This document shows, piece by piece, positions 50,250 through 63,345 of a stretch of 64,000 nucleotides of DNA (the first letter of the stretch is position 1; each line of letters starts with the position of its first letter). Origin of the DNA: Bathynomus jamesi (taxonomy: Eukaryota; Arthropoda; Malacostraca; Isopoda; Cirolanidae); assembly GCA_023014485.1 (NCBI GenBank), contig JAJOZX010003221.1:310001-374000 (forward strand), given 5' to 3'. The notes under the pieces are model-generated. The model saw only the letters and a list, made by a program, of their open reading frames with translations, did no database searches and was not told the origin of the DNA. The position numbers were made by a program, and so were the translations under genes.

Positions 50250-53200
50250 GGGTTCCAGCACAGGTGAATCAGTGCTTAACACCCGACCATCTCAGATCTT
50301 GCTTATTTTTGGTGTGTAAGGTAAGTTTGTGCAAGAAAGCCAGCTGTGAAAGTTTCAGCTTTCTATGACCATTACTTCACGAGTTATGAAGGTCAGAAAA
50401 ATCAAGGTTAAGGTCAAAATAGCTCAAGGTCGGCATCTTTGGATGCATCTCACACATTCACTAATTATCGTAACCATATGAAACTATATGTTTTTGGACT
50501 CAGAATGAGCTGTAGAATCCAAAAACGCAACGAAAACAGCAATAGGAGAACAAATAAAAATGTTCACCCTTTTTCAAGGAACGAATTGACCCTTTGACCT
50601 TGAAGTTCACACATTTTGGGGAAACATTTCTTTACAAAATGAAGTTCCACCATTGCACTTTTAATATAAACAATAAAAATGTATCTTATTCACCATCTAT
50701 ACTGTCTTAAAGAATTTTTCAAATTGGCTATTTTTCAAATTTCTGGCAAAATCACCATATGTATATGCATATATGTACTGTACTGTTAAATAATATATTT
50801 TGTGAACATAAATTATTACTTATTTTATGCCTTTCTTACAGATAAACAAGATGGGTAGAAAAGTTTGTGCTGATCCTCTTAGAAAACATAAGAAGAAAAT
50901 CGAAAAGCACTTGTGCCAGTCCGTAATACACTGCAAGGAATTCACGGATTAATATATGGAGATTACATTTGTAAAAATTGTGTTAATGATATCAAAAATC
51001 AAAGCTGAAGACAAAAAAGTCTCTGATATTGTCTCAGATTCGAACTCAGACACTGATGCCACTGCCACAGAAAAACGTTTCCTCTGCCTATGGGTGTACT
51101 ACTGAAATAATGTTTGAAGATTTCCAAGGGATTTAGACACAATTCTTCCAATGCTGATGTGACACCAGTGAAGACAAGTAAGTTTAAGTATTATTAAAGT
51201 GTTAATTTATGTAGATATTATAGCAACAAAGCATCAATATATATAACTACATGTATGAACATTACAACCTTTATATATTTGACAAATTCAGATGTATGCA
51301 TATCAATTTATATAATGAAGATCAATACAGTTATGATTATATATACGGTATTTACCAAATTCATATGTAATGTACATGTACATCTATAGGCCTACAGTTG
51401 ATTAAAAAAAGTTATAACAATTTATTTTATTTGTTTTTCAGAGGGTCTGTCACGAAAAGGGAGATCTTCAAAGGCTGAAACAAAATTTGAAATGGCATCA
51501 ACATCCCTGAAGAGAAAGCTTGAAACTTCATATGACACAAGTTTTACACAAGAAAGTGAAGAAAAGCAATCTAAAATGGATGACAATAATTTGTGAGTAC
51601 GTACTGTATATATATCTGTAGTACCTTCATTAAAGTATACTAAGCTTATATATAGATCATATGTTTGCATATAAATTTACTCAAACATGTATATCATTTT
51701 CGCAGGCATGCAGGAGTGATGCAAGCACTCAAGAATGCCTTCAGTGAGACGACTGACTACAAGAGGAAGATTCAAATACTAACACTCACCATACACCATT
51801 CACAGAACAGCATCTTTCTTCAATGCATCTACAAGAATGGTTTCAACCAGCCGCAAAATAAAGAAAGAACATGGCATATTACCAGAAGTTCCACATATTA
51901 GCAAAGGTCGGGTTATAACAAAGAAAGAGAAGGAAGCAGTGTGCACTTTCTATGAATCAGATGAAATAAGCAGAATATGTCCAGGCAAGAAGGATTGTCT
52001 ATCAATTAGGAATCATGAAGGAGAGAAGCAACTACAGCAGAAACGATTGGTGCTTGGTAATTTACGTGAGATTTTCGCTGTTTTCAAGGCAAATGACACT
52101 AATCCAAAAATAGGTTTCTCATCATTTGCTGCATTGAGACCCAAGTGGTGTGTCTTGGCAGGAGCTGGAGGAACACACACTGTGTGTGTCTGTACCTACC
52201 ACCAAAATCCCAAACTTCAGCTATCAGCTTTGGGGGAAAAACAACTATCATATAAAGACCTCATTCTCTATGCAGTTTGTGACAGTGAAAAGGAAGAGTG
52301 TATGCTACAAAAATGTGCATTGTGTCCAGGAGAAGAAGGTGTTATTGCATTCCTTGAAGGATTGGAATCTGTTCAGGATGCAGTCGCACCATAATTACAT
52401 ACAAGCAGTGGACTTCCACGGATCGGACAACCCTTATTAACATCGGTGAATCCCTTGAAAACTTCATTAAGTCTTTGGCAACTAGAATTTGTGCACTAAC
52501 AAGACACACTTATGTGGCTGATGCACAAGCAAGTTTCCTAAAAAAACTGAAAGCTAATCTGATGGTCACTGAAGGTATTCTCCTAGGAGACTTCTCTGAA
52601 AACTACTCATTTATTGTACAAGATGCTGCACAAGGTTACCATTGGGAAAATAGTCAGGCAACAGTTCATCCATTTGTGTTCTACTATAAAGTAAATGAAA
52701 ATGATGTTGAAATTAAAGTTAAAAGTTAGTTTCATTTCTGATGACATGAAACATAGTACAAACCTTGTCTTTGCGTTCTTAAAGCAACTGATCCCCATGA
52801 TAAAAGAAGAGAGCTCAGGCCTGCGGAAGATTCATTACTTTACTGATGGTTGCGGAGGGCAGTATAAGAATAAATATAACTTCACCAATTTGTGTCACCA
52901 CAAAGAGGACTTTGGACTGGATGCTGAATGGCACTTTTTTGCAACTTCACATGGCAAAAGTGCTTGTGATGGAGTCGGAGGCACAGCAAAAAGAATGACG
53001 GCTCGTGCCAGTCTTCAACGTACATTTAAAGACCAAATTCTGACACCACTTGACATGATGAAATTTCTGGATGAGAAAGATACCAGCACAAAATTTGTAT
53101 TCTTATCGAAACAAAATGTCCAGCAGACAACTGAATTCCTGGAAAATAGATATAAAAATTCTGTAACCATCCCAGGTACTCGTAGATTTCATAGATTTGT

Positions 53201-54516
53201 GCCTATTAGTCATACCCAGTTGGAGGTTGGTGAGATTTCCTCAGGTCCTACAAAAATTATGACAGTTGTGCATCCATCGTTTAAAGATAATTTACATGAG
53301 CAAAAGCACATTTCAACTGAAGATATACAAGTTGGGGTATATGTAGCTTGTAACTATGATAATAAAATTTGGTTTGGATTAGTGGTTGAAGTATCAGAAG
53401 AATTTAGTGATTATAAGGTCAATTTTATGTCTCCACATGGAAGACGTTCTAAACATAGTTTCCCTTCTCGTCCTGACTCATGTTGGATGTTATCATCTGA
53501 TATTATCCAGACAATGACTGCTCCATCATTGACAGCAGGTTCAAGAATAATTCAGTATGCCTTTGATGATCATGAGATGCTAACAGCTGAGGGTAATCAT
53601 GCAGACCTGTTTGCCACAGTTTCCTGTTCTTGAGTCGAAAGTGTACAGAGCTCTAGTTTAATATGTATCTATAGAATACAGGTCTACATAATATGATACT
53701 CCTTTTTTACTCCTATTTTATATGATACTCCTATATATATATGTTTGTATTAATGTATTATTAATAAAAGTAATTATAAAAAAAAGTAAAATATTTCTAA
53801 GGTTGGAAAGGTGTGGTTGTAGGGGTGGAGGAGACCACAATAAAATAGAGATCTATATCATAGTTATACCTATGGTACCTAGCTTATATCTAAGTGATTT
53901 TGTATCACGTTTCTAATAATATTTATTTTTGCTTTAGTAGTTTAAATAATAAATATATCTAGATTTTAACAGTACATATATGCATATATGGTACATATGG
54001 CGATTTTGCCAGAAATTTGAAAAATTGCCAATTTGAAAAATTCTTTAAGACAGTATAGTTGGTGAATACGATACATTTTTATTGTTTATATTAAAAGTGC
54101 AATGATGGAACTTCATTTTGTGTAAAGAAATGTTTCCCCAAAATGTGTGAACTTCTAGGTCAAAAGGTCAATTCGTTCCTTGAAAAAGGGTGAACATTTT
54201 TATTTGTTCTCCTATTGCTGATTTCATTGCGTTTTTGGATTCTACAGCTCATTCTGAGTCCAAAAACATATAGTTTCATATGGTTACGATAATTAGTGAA
54301 TGTGTGAGGTGCATCCAAAGATGCCGACCTTGAGCTATTTTGACCTTAACCTTGATTTTTCTGACCTTCATAACTCGTGAAGTAATGGTCGTAGAAAGCT
54401 GAAACTTTCACAGCTGGCTTTCTTGCACAAACTTACCTTATACACCAAAAATAAGCAAGATCTGAGATAGTCGGGTGTCAAAATGAAAATTTTTTGCTTC
54501 ACCTGTGCTGGAACCC
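50250..54516 (+). mobile_element. Element C: long-TIR (Sola-like) transposon, 4.3 kb
   Basis: Left end GGGTTCCAGCACAGGTGAA and its inverse at 54516. TIRs of about 550 bp (50250-50800 and 53970-54516) pair throughout, apart from a small length difference near the tips. Inserted in a hAT transposase gene. The flanks share CTAAAG-like sequence, but I cannot define a clean duplication. Confidence 0.82.
50851..53633 (+). pseudogene. Element C transposase (Sola-like), several frameshifts
   Basis: Exon 1 from ATG 50851 (CADPLRKHKKKIEKH, decayed CxxC, TPVKT before donor at 51178). Exon 2 51442-51592 (KGLSRKGRSSKAE, SLKRKLETSYDTS). Exon 3 from 51706. The latter includes EHGILPEVPHISKGRVITKK, ISRICPGKKDCLSI, GGTHTVCVCTYHQNPKLQLS (frame 51837-52394), GDFSENYSFIVQDAAQGYHW (52475-52729) and FTDGCGGQYKNKYNFTNLCH, HFFATSHGKSACDGVGGTAK (52695-53633). 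The three Asp aligned with copy B are present. At least four frameshifts make it inactive. The exon boundaries support those used for copy B. Confidence 0.8.
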
Positions 54517-55400
54517 TCCTAAAGGAAGTTGCTATTGCACTTGATAAGGTATACTTAGCTTCCTATCAAAATTTGGTCACATTTTTAAGTATGGTACATC
54601 TGCTACTTAATTATTTTAATACCTACTCTAGTTTTATTTTAATTAATTAATGCTTTGAGTAAAAATTTTATTTATACTTTATTCTTAGATTTATTATTAT
54701 ATCAGTATAATCAAGTTTTTGCAGCTTCAAAGTGATTCAGCAACTTTGTCAACTGCTGTTGAAACATGGATACAGCTCTTGCAAAGTGAAGACCTCAAGC
54801 CATACAGAGCTCAAATTAAAAAATGAAGGACTGATCCTGTGGAACCATTCTTTTATGTAGCATACTTCATGGACCCTCGATACATGGGTAAGTATCAATA
54901 TTTATAATCTATTTATAATATATTCTTTGTATTCATAGAAATAGTAATATATATGTATATGTATAATATATGTATGCATTAACAGGAGCAGAACTTGATG
55001 AAGAGTGAGCAATGGCAGCAGAACAGTAGATAATCAGCAACAAGCCTCAATATCTAGCATATTTTCTAGCTTTCAAAATAAAAGACAAGAACCTTTTCTC
55101 AGTATCAATGTTTAATAATCAAGTCATTCAACTGTATAGAAAGTCTTCCTCTACTTGGTGGCAATTGATGAAAGTACAAACTGCAAAAAGAAATGCTATT
55201 GGTATGGAAGATTTTGGCAACTTTTGTGAATATTACTGAGTTGTACCCCAAGTTCAGCTGCCATTGAGTGTGTTTTCTCAACATTTAGACACATCTGGTC
55301 CAAGTTACGCATCAAGCTTGGGACAGAAAAAGCAGGAAAGCTGGTCAAAATATACAAATATTTGCGTAGTGGAAGTGAACTGAATGAAGATGAAGTTTGA

Positions 55401-55717
55401 TTACTTTGAGATGTGCCACTGCTTAATAAATAAATACTTAACTATGAGTACTATCTGAATTTAATTAGTTTATTACTTTTACAGGGCACTTCATTTAATG
55501 AAATTAAATATTTTGGAGTTCAGTTTTAATTAAAAATGACATTGAAGTTGAGTTGAGCTTTGTGCTTTTGTTATTTATTTAATAAAATAAAGTCCTACAT
55601 GGCTGCAATAACTCTTAAATACATGGTATTGACTGTTATATTATTTTTATTAGCTTATTACAGTAACTCATTATTTTAAATCTGAAAAACCCTGCTTGAG
55701 TAGGTTTTAATTTTTTT
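55401..55717. other. No recognisable feature
   Basis: AT-rich sequence between the hAT relic and the next retro-fragment. Confidence 0.4.
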
Positions 55718-56600
55718 TCAGGTAGGCTTTTTCTGAAAAAACCCACTGGGGACAACTGGGTCATTTCCAATCAGGCCAACCCTGATGCTTTGTGAATCAA
55801 GTGGAGAAGTGAAGGGTGGAATCATTGACATAGGAGTGGATAGGACAGGAAGTGTGACTTGATAAATCATTGATAAATAAAAGGAAAAGAGTGAATGACA
55901 GGACAGAGCCCTGAGAAACACCACTACTAATAGTTTTAGGAGAAGAACAGTGGCCATCTACAACTGCAGCTATAGATTGGCTAGAAAGGAAACTAGAGAT
56001 GAAGGCACAGATAGAAGGATAGGAACTGAAGGAAGGCAGTTTGGAAATTAAAGACTTGTGCCAGACTCTATCAAAAGCTTTTGATATGTCTTGTGCAATA
56101 ACAAAGGTTTCACCAAAATCCTGAAAGGAGGATGACTAAAAGTCGGAGAAATATAGGAAGATTGCCAGTACAGCATCCCTTGCAGAACCCATACTGACAA
56201 TCTGAAATATATAAGATTGCTAGAAGAAAGGTGTTTAAGAATCTTCCTATTAAGGATAGATGAAGAAACTTCAGAAAGGCAAGAAATTGGAGCAATTGGA
56301 CAATAATTCAATAGGGTTGAGAGTGGTCACCCTTCTTTGGGATATGCTGAATGAAAGTGAACTTCCAACAGGAAGGAAAAGTACCATACCAGATGAAAGA
56401 CAAAGGCAAAAGAGTTTGCCTAGTCAGGGTGTCAGCACAGAATTTCAGAAACACAGTTCTTAAAAACAACAGGAGGAACACCATTAGGACTGTCTCTTCC
56501 TAGAGTTCAATTCAAATAGGGCAGAAAAATTGAGGCCCTTAGAATAGCAATGGTGTATGCACCAAAATCAAGTTTTAAGAAAAATGGGTTCAAAGTTTTA
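55718..56600 (-). pseudogene. Jockey-like non-LTR reverse transcriptase relic
   Basis: Minus-strand frames give NYCPIAPISCLSEVSSSILN (family NYRPIxLxSCLSKVFE), KILKHLSSSNL, SDCQYGFCKGCCTGNLPIFL (QYGFRKGRST), FDRVWHKSL-like remains and, at 55957-55730, the strand around GVPQGSVLSP-like sequence. Multiple stops and shifts. From memory, this reverse transcriptase type is common in arthropods. Confidence 0.72.
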
Positions 56601-57408
56601 ATATATAATATATAGCAGTGGCATATATGCCAATTTCAATGGAATTACACCCACTTTCAAGATATATCAACCTTTGATATTCACAGTGGTGAGAGAGGAC
56701 AGATTAAAGAATATGTTGCAACAGAAAATGGAAAATTGACAGGGTGGCACATACGCCATCGCTATTCTAGGGGCTCAATTTTTATGTAGTTACAGTATAC
56801 CACAATGCAAGGGTTAATCTATCAGTATGAAGAATAGACCCTATAGCCTATTCTCATTGTAATTTTTCAGTTTGTAATAGGATAAGGTGTAGCTATAATT
56901 AATAGTAGGGATGGGAGAATAATGACTTTTTTTGGAAATTGCCAACAAGACAAGTGGTTTCTATGGTCATTTTTGCTGTTGAATATGAATCTGGCTGGTT
57001 CTTGGACCTAAAATGAAGTTTTGACCTGGTTCAGTGGATTTTTTTAAAAATGGCAGGCAAAAAAATAGTTTTCTCTTTTTGATGCTTAAGAAAACTGCTA
57101 CCCCTCATTTGTAATGTCTTTTCATATGTTTTCAGGGTTGCTGAAGTTGAAAATGAACAAATCAGACACATTTGATGTGTGGTTTAGTGGTTATAGGCAA
57201 AAAATGAAAAAGAAAGGTATTATTTTATTAAAAAATCATGTACAGAAGAAACACAAGGCATTCATATCAGTTCCATGATGTAATTCAAATCATTAAATCA
57301 TCATATTTACAACACATTGTTCAATAAACTATCAATATCACCAGTAGCATTGTCCTCTGGTCATAAGGCATTCTTAATACAATTTCTCAGTTCATCTATA
57401 CTAAATTT
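56601..57408. other. No gene recognised
   Basis: AT-rich. 56930-57060 has GGTTCTTGGACCTAAAATGA, reminiscent of long-TIR sequence, so it may be an end of the transposon that carries the neighbouring minus-strand relic. Not demonstrated. Confidence 0.4.
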
Positions 57409-59347
57409 TTACATTTTGAATTTCCTGTCCCTCACTTTAACATGTCTCATTTGATGAATATCTGGTGTGATGGCAAGTCTCAAATAGGCAATTTCTGTGA
57501 GGAGCTGCTTTTCATTCAGTTCATACAGAGTATCCAGGTTGTTTGGAGTCATCGGGCCTCCATGCTTCTTGCAATTTTCCAAAACCACCAGCATGCACAG
57601 TAGCTAGAAAATCTTCCTCTAATTTCTTCACTTTCTTGACTTTTTCTGAACCCTTGGCCCATTTCCAGGATGTTTTCCTAGCCTCAAGAGACTTTGATTT
57701 GAACGAAGAGTCTATCAGAAGTCTGTTAGTCACAATAACATTTTTCCCAAGTGAGTTTGAATGGATGTGCTACCACCACTGGCCCTGATTCAGTTGTCAA
57801 GTTTTGAAAATTCTGATTCACATCCTAAATTTGTCAGAGGGGCATACATCGAGTCTGGATTAATGTTATTGTCTGATCTTGTTAAAAATTGTCCATACAA
57901 GACAGCTGATTATTTACAGTATCAATGACTTCCTCTAGAACTAAAGCTTCAAGTTTATCTTTACCAGATCTGGCTTGTTCCTTCCTTACAGCCATCAAGT
58001 CATTCAATTCAACCATCTTGCCTTCAAAGAAACATTTTACTCCAGATCAAGTTCCTTCACTTTTCTCATCATGCTTCTTGTCAATTCCAAGAAGCTCCAT
58101 CATAGGGAAAATCATCACTTCACCCATCATTGCATAAATTTAGGAACAACACATGAACCATTGACTTTGGATGAAAGTTGACACTGCGAGAACTAGCTAG
58201 TTGACACCTACTACGGCATCAGAGAAAGCTTGGATGGAGTCTCACCTCACCATATATTCTTTTGCTAACTTGGCGATTCTCCCAAACTGGTTTGCCACAA
58301 ATCCTTTGAATCCATCACATTTGAGTCCATTATCCACCATCCAAGATTTATAGTCATTATATAGGGATACCAAATTTGAGGTGTAGCTGGGAGAAAGCAA
58401 TTTAGCAATTGCAATGAGTCCCAAAGTATGAATGGAAGAACCAGGAGAACAGAAAACTACTACTACTACTGCCGTAACGAAGTAGATTATGTACTCCAAT
58501 TTTCTATTCCATGTTTTTAAACACTTTGTCTATAGCATGATCTACTCCTAAAATGATGTGGGCACAGCACTTCAAGATCTTGTTTGATTCAATTCCAAGA
58601 TGCTGTAAAAGTACTCCATATTCACTAGCTCAATCAGACATCCAGAAGTTGATTTGAGTTCATCAGTGGTAGAATTTGCTAGTACAGCTAGACAACTCGA
58701 TTTGAATTTGTAAGCTCTGTCTCCATCCTCTCTGGAATGGCTGACATTTTCCAGATATTCAGTTGTCAGCAACTTTTTCATGTTATACAGCCAGTGGCCA
58801 GCAGCCTTGGTCATATCGTAAAGTCCTTCACTTGCAACATTATCCTCTTTGTTAAGGATTTGTTGAGTGACACTCTAGATTCAAATATGAAGCATCTTCC
58901 AAGTATTGCATTATTGATCTGCAGCTTAGAAATACATATGTCAAGTCTGATTACTGGTGACAGACTTGTAACTGTCTTCCTATCCATCTCACCCTCACAA
59001 TCTTTCTCATCATCTGCCTTCAGCTTCCAATCTTGATCAAAAACCATGTTAGCTACTCTTACTATCACTCTCGAAAGCTCTTCAGGGGAAGGTCTTGTCT
59101 TGGCAAGACACTGGACTATACACCGCATCAAGTTTTCATTCAGGCTTTTTATGCCAGTTATGATTTTCACTGTTGGAAATGTAGCTTCTTGTTCTTTACT
59201 CTTCTCCTTGCTTGGGTCTTCTTCCGATGAGTGAAGTTTACGATCAGAAGGAACCGTCTTTGCCATTGTTGGTTTTTCAAAATGCAAATCATTTTCAGAA
59301 TCGACTGAAGTTGCTAACATTTCAATAATTTCTGATCCCTCTAGCAC
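57409..59347 (-). pseudogene. Near-full-length decayed copy of a multicopy uncharacterised protein
   Basis: Collinear minus-strand blocks: 59347-58811 (FPTVKIITGIKSLNENLMRC, IRLDICISKLQINNAILGRC), 58814-58572 (DMTKAAGHWLYNMKKLLTTE, SSCLAVLANSTTDELKSTSG), 58499-58242 (HTLGLIAIAKLLSPSYTSN, DGFKGFVANQFGRIAKLAKE), about 58140-57900 (MIFPMMELLGID in broken frames) and 57733-57409 (KTSWKWAKGSEKVKKVKKLE, KKHGGPMTPNNLDTLYELN, QLLTEIAYLRLAITPDI). From memory, this order matches a repeated metazoan protein seen in cnidarians, aphids and fish and thought to be transposon-borne. Function unknown. Several shifts and stops. Confidence 0.65.
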
Positions 59348-60064
59348 CCTTTGCTCTCAAGTTGTTTTGTGTTGCTTTTCACTTTTTCTCCACTGATCTT
59401 TCACAAGTTCCTTTCCTCGTTTTCTGTCTCACCCAATCTTTTGGTACTGCATTTATATGTATAGCCTTATACATACCAAAGCAATTGTCCCAATAAAAAG
59501 TCTTATCCTCATCAGGGGCATTCCAGGACAAATCACCCAAAAATTTTAAAATTTGTCACCACTCCAACCTAATGAAAATTGACATACCGGGTTCTTCCGG
59601 GTGCTGATTTCACTGGTTCAAATAAAAAAGTTCTATGACCCATAGTTTTTGATATATGGGCCCCCAAAATCTTTGGGGCCTCACTTTGCCACCTAAATTT
59701 AATGGGCAATAACCCCCAAACATCTTGTAGACCTATAAAACTATACATTTTTAGAATCAGCATGAAGAGATATATTAAATGATACCACATTCAAAAGTGT
59801 AGAATAATAATGAAACCCCCCCTTTTTACCCCCCCGACAGTGAAATCCAAAAAAAAAATTTTCATTTATTAAACTTCCATTAATTGTTAAAAGATACAAA
59901 CAATAAAAAACGTGGGTATCAAGTTGCAAGATATTTTAAAAATTATTGAAAAAATATGTACATTGACATTTGTACATTTGTACATTGTACATTGAAATTT
60001 TGACATTTTTACGCAGACTAAAATAGAGAACTACAAATTATATATTTACATCCTATGTATAATA

Positions 60065-63000
60065 GGGCGGATCGAAAATGAGGTTTTTAAACTTTTTTTC
60101 GAAATTCAAATATGGCTAGTGCAGAAAATATGTGGGTGCTATAGATAATGACTGTGCATAAATATTAGTCCTGCAAAATTATATCTTCAGGTGCCACAAA
60201 GCCGTCGAAAAAAGTGAAATATAATGATTTTCTTATATTCTGCATTAGTACAATAACTGAAACTTACTTACTTATTATATATTAAGTGTTCCAATTACCA
60301 AAATAGTTACTGAATTACGCAGCTCTTACTTTATTTAGATCAATGTTCTTTTGATTAATGATCTAAATAATCCAGAACTCACCACGAGGAGGTGGCTGCG
60401 TGTCGAGCTCCACCCATGCCCTCCCAACCACCCATCCTTGCGCATGTTTTTTTCTATTAACGTTTTATTTAAACTTTATATTCAGCTTTACTTTCGAATG
60501 ATGGCATTTTTTTACGTGACTGAAGTGTTGATCTTATGAAGCCATCTCGCGCGTTCAATCCAAATACTTTTGATGATGCTTCAGTCACTAATTTTACCAT
60601 TCTTTCTACTACTTGTGTATGACAAGGGAATTTCTCGAATGGAGGGGTACTCTTGTTTTCTATGAATTCTTCAATCTCATTTTTTGTCAGGTGTCTTGTC
60701 ACAGGTGGTTCAGTGACAATGCATTTTTGCCAATTAATTAAATCAGTATAATCAGTAGCTTCAAATTGAATAACAGGTACTGTGAAACGCCTCACAACTT
60801 TTTCCTTGTTTGTTTGCCTTGCTTTCTTTATTCGCCTCCACGCTAATTCTCTTATGGCGCTGCGGTCATCATGAATCATTGATGCTAGAATATTTTCTGG
60901 ATTTGCAAAAAATGCATTTCTTTGTATGACAGGGTTTACAATATCCTTTACTTCGTCATTCAGTGTTCTTGTTAGTTCAATAGTTTTGAAAACATGTTTT
61001 GAGCCATTGACAAAAGACGTACTTTGCTTAATAGAAAACCACATTGGGATGTAGACCTTCATTATAAAAGAAGCAATGTTCATGAGGTTCTCAGATGGAC
61101 TTACAGTTGAAACGTATAGACGAAGCAAACGATTTGCTGTAGTCAGCCATCGTGAATGTGCCATTTTGCCTGGACTACGATGAGCAAGATCTGGAGAGCA
61201 ATATCCCTTTGTTATGGCCTGATGAATATCAATTAGATATTTTTGGTCGGTGCTAAGATCTTCACAGTCTACAGTTGGTTCCTCAGCATCAATCCTTTCA
61301 AACTCGACAATAGGAAGACTCTCACAGTTCTCTAATTCCCTGCCAATAGGACCGGTGAATCCGCGGGGCCAGATGTTTTTCCATCCAGCTTTGCAACTAA
61401 ATGGCGTAATGGCAATTCATTGGCATGGAGCTGGCACACTAAATGTTGAACTGGCTTCTTCAGCTTCAATTCTATAAGCCTTATAACGCCTCCCTTTTCT
61501 CCAGTGTTGACTGCTGCACCATCGCATCCAATGGCAACAAGGTTTTCCAGGTTCATGTCATTATTTCCAATATACTCAAACATTCCTTTACATATTTCTT
61601 CAGCTGATCCAGAATTCACAGAATAATGGCCCAAATAATCTGAACCAGGTTCTCTCACTAAAGTGATATGTTCTTCTGTTACCTTCTTCTGATATACTTT
61701 GGACTCTTTTTTTTCTTGGAAGAGTGTAGAATCTTTTCGACCATCAAAATAGATTCCTCTGATTGGGACCTGATTTTGATCTTTCATAATTTCTGATCTA
61801 TTCTTTTGTCTTTCTCTTCTGATTTTACTCCTATCCACTACTTCAGATGTATTGGCAATAGAAACTTCTCCAATATATATCTTGCAATACTGCACTAACA
61901 ATGAATGCTGCAGCTCGATCTGAAACTGCAGTCCTGTCACAAGCAGTAGCCACTGAAGGTAGATTTGTAGTTTTCCTTTTCTTGAATAATTGTTCTTCAG
62001 GTTGTTCGAGCTTTCTCTTTGAGCTAACTGGCTCTGGAAATGTATCTTCTGATATTTCGCCAGATTCACTTTCACTATTTGATGTCGATGATGATAATTC
62101 AACATTTGTATCCTGCAATTTCTCCTGTGAAGATTCTTTGGTGAGCCTCACAGCTTCTTTTTGCTTTCTTAGCAACGTAGATGCTTTTTTCTTTGAGAGT
62201 GTAATATCTACTCTATCAATAAACAGTTTTCTTTCACTCCTTTGATCTAAGAGGAACGTCACTTCTTCCTTTGGAACCATTTTTTCTTTGGGACAAGAAC
62301 ATTGTGTTAGTACTTTGCACTTGCACGCTGCAATGTCAAAAAGTTTCGTGTGTGCTTCTTTTTTGAACATATCAATCTTTGCTTTGTAAGCTTCAGAATT
62401 TTTTCTGCTTTGGTATGGCTTCATAATGACACGATACTTTTCGTGGTAGCTTCTGAACATTGTTTCAATTCGCCTGTCTGACAGAATTGGGACGGAAGCA
62501 CTTTCCCAAATTGTTTTCAATTTATCAACAACTTGTTCTAATATTTGAGATATTGAAGGATCTTTATTAGTATTCTGTTTCAAATCGTTTCTTACAAACA
62601 AGTAATATTTAAAAACTCCTTCGTATGTAGGAAGATTCCTGTGCCACAAATCTTCCCCCATACCAAACATGGGGCACTCAGTTGAGGCCCTGGTTGATTT
62701 TGCACAAACTCAAGACATTTTGAAAGTATACAAATCTGAAAAAGAAAGAGCTAATATCAATTATACGTTAATTTCAGTTAATAGTACATGGCAAACTTAG
62801 GGCAACACAATACAGAAATGCAAAATATATAAGAAATATAGTTTAGACTATCTGAGTAACGCCAACAACAGAACACCACCCACGCTACGAGAGCGACAGC
62901 TACACTGAACCGAGGTACTCACGTGACAGCTGAGTGAGCTGACTATAGAAAACTGTTTTTAGAGAATAGAAACTTTTTTTAAAGGTTGACTGAGCTATTT

Positions 63001-63227
63001 TTATACAAGTGTGAATAAATTCTTGTCTATTATGCATCGTGGACTCTTCTGTAATTATTGGTTAAAATCTGCTTTTTTCAATTTTTTTCAATATTGAAGG
63101 TCATTGTGGCACCTGAAGATATTAATGTTATGATTTTAAATTTATACCAGCTTATTTCCTCACTACTCCACACATTTTCCACACTAGCCAATTTGAAAAT
63201 TCGAAAAATGAGTTTTTCACTCCGCCC
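60065..63227 (-). mobile_element. Element D: 3.2-kb DNA transposon of unassigned superfamily
   Basis: Ends GGGCGGATCGAAAATGAGG and, inverted, GGGCGGAGTGAAAAACTCAT; similarity continues about 70 bp (GGCTAGTGCAGAAAATATGT against GGCTAGTGTGGAAAATGTGT). Flanks are ...TATAATA and TAATGTA..., compatible with TA or a short duplication; not resolved. One gene on the minus strand. Nested in element E. Confidence 0.8.
60469..62670 (-). pseudogene. Element D transposase, hAT-like core, at least two shifts
   Basis: Frames 62670-61843, 62105-61332 and 61164-60469 are collinear. N-terminal part: ISQILEQVVDKLKTIWESAS, RIETMFRSYHEKYRVIMKPY, a Cys cluster (CKCKVLTQCSCPKE). Middle: IRGIYFDGRKDSTLFQEKK (candidate first Asp), LVAIGCDGAAVNTGEKGGV (candidate second Asp), HLVCQLHANELPLRHLVAKL. 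C-terminal: MAHSRWLTTANRLLRLYVST, VIQRNAFFANPENILASMIH, FPCHTQVVERMVKLVTEAS. The RW motif and Cys/His block recall hAT. From memory, the family is widespread in arthropods and hydrozoans as uncharacterised multicopy protein. Assignment to hAT is not secure. Confidence 0.72.
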
Positions 63228-63345
63228 TAATGTATAACTCATATTCATGCACTCTCTCTCTCAAATGTGTGTTAATTATGCTTATTTTGAGTCAAATCAT
63301 ATCTTATTTTTGAGGTTTACAATTGTGTATTTTTAGTAATGAAAA

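Larger units (their letters stand above)
50040..55400 (+). pseudogene. hAT transposase relic split by element C
   Basis: First piece 50040-50249: WLKDKGGLMPQILNNTWWNS (family RWNS motif with Trp for Arg) and ATALNNAGLYREVFHLQKQL. After element C it resumes (54517: EVAIALDKVYLASYQ), then exon-like blocks with splice-like borders: 54725-54889 (TAVETWIQLLQSEDLKPYRA; FYVAYFMDPRYMG) and 54986-55400 (STWWQLMKVQTAKR and, shifted, SVFSTFRHIWSKLRIKLGTE-like hAT dimerisation sequence). Several stops. The upstream catalytic part is absent. Confidence 0.8.
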
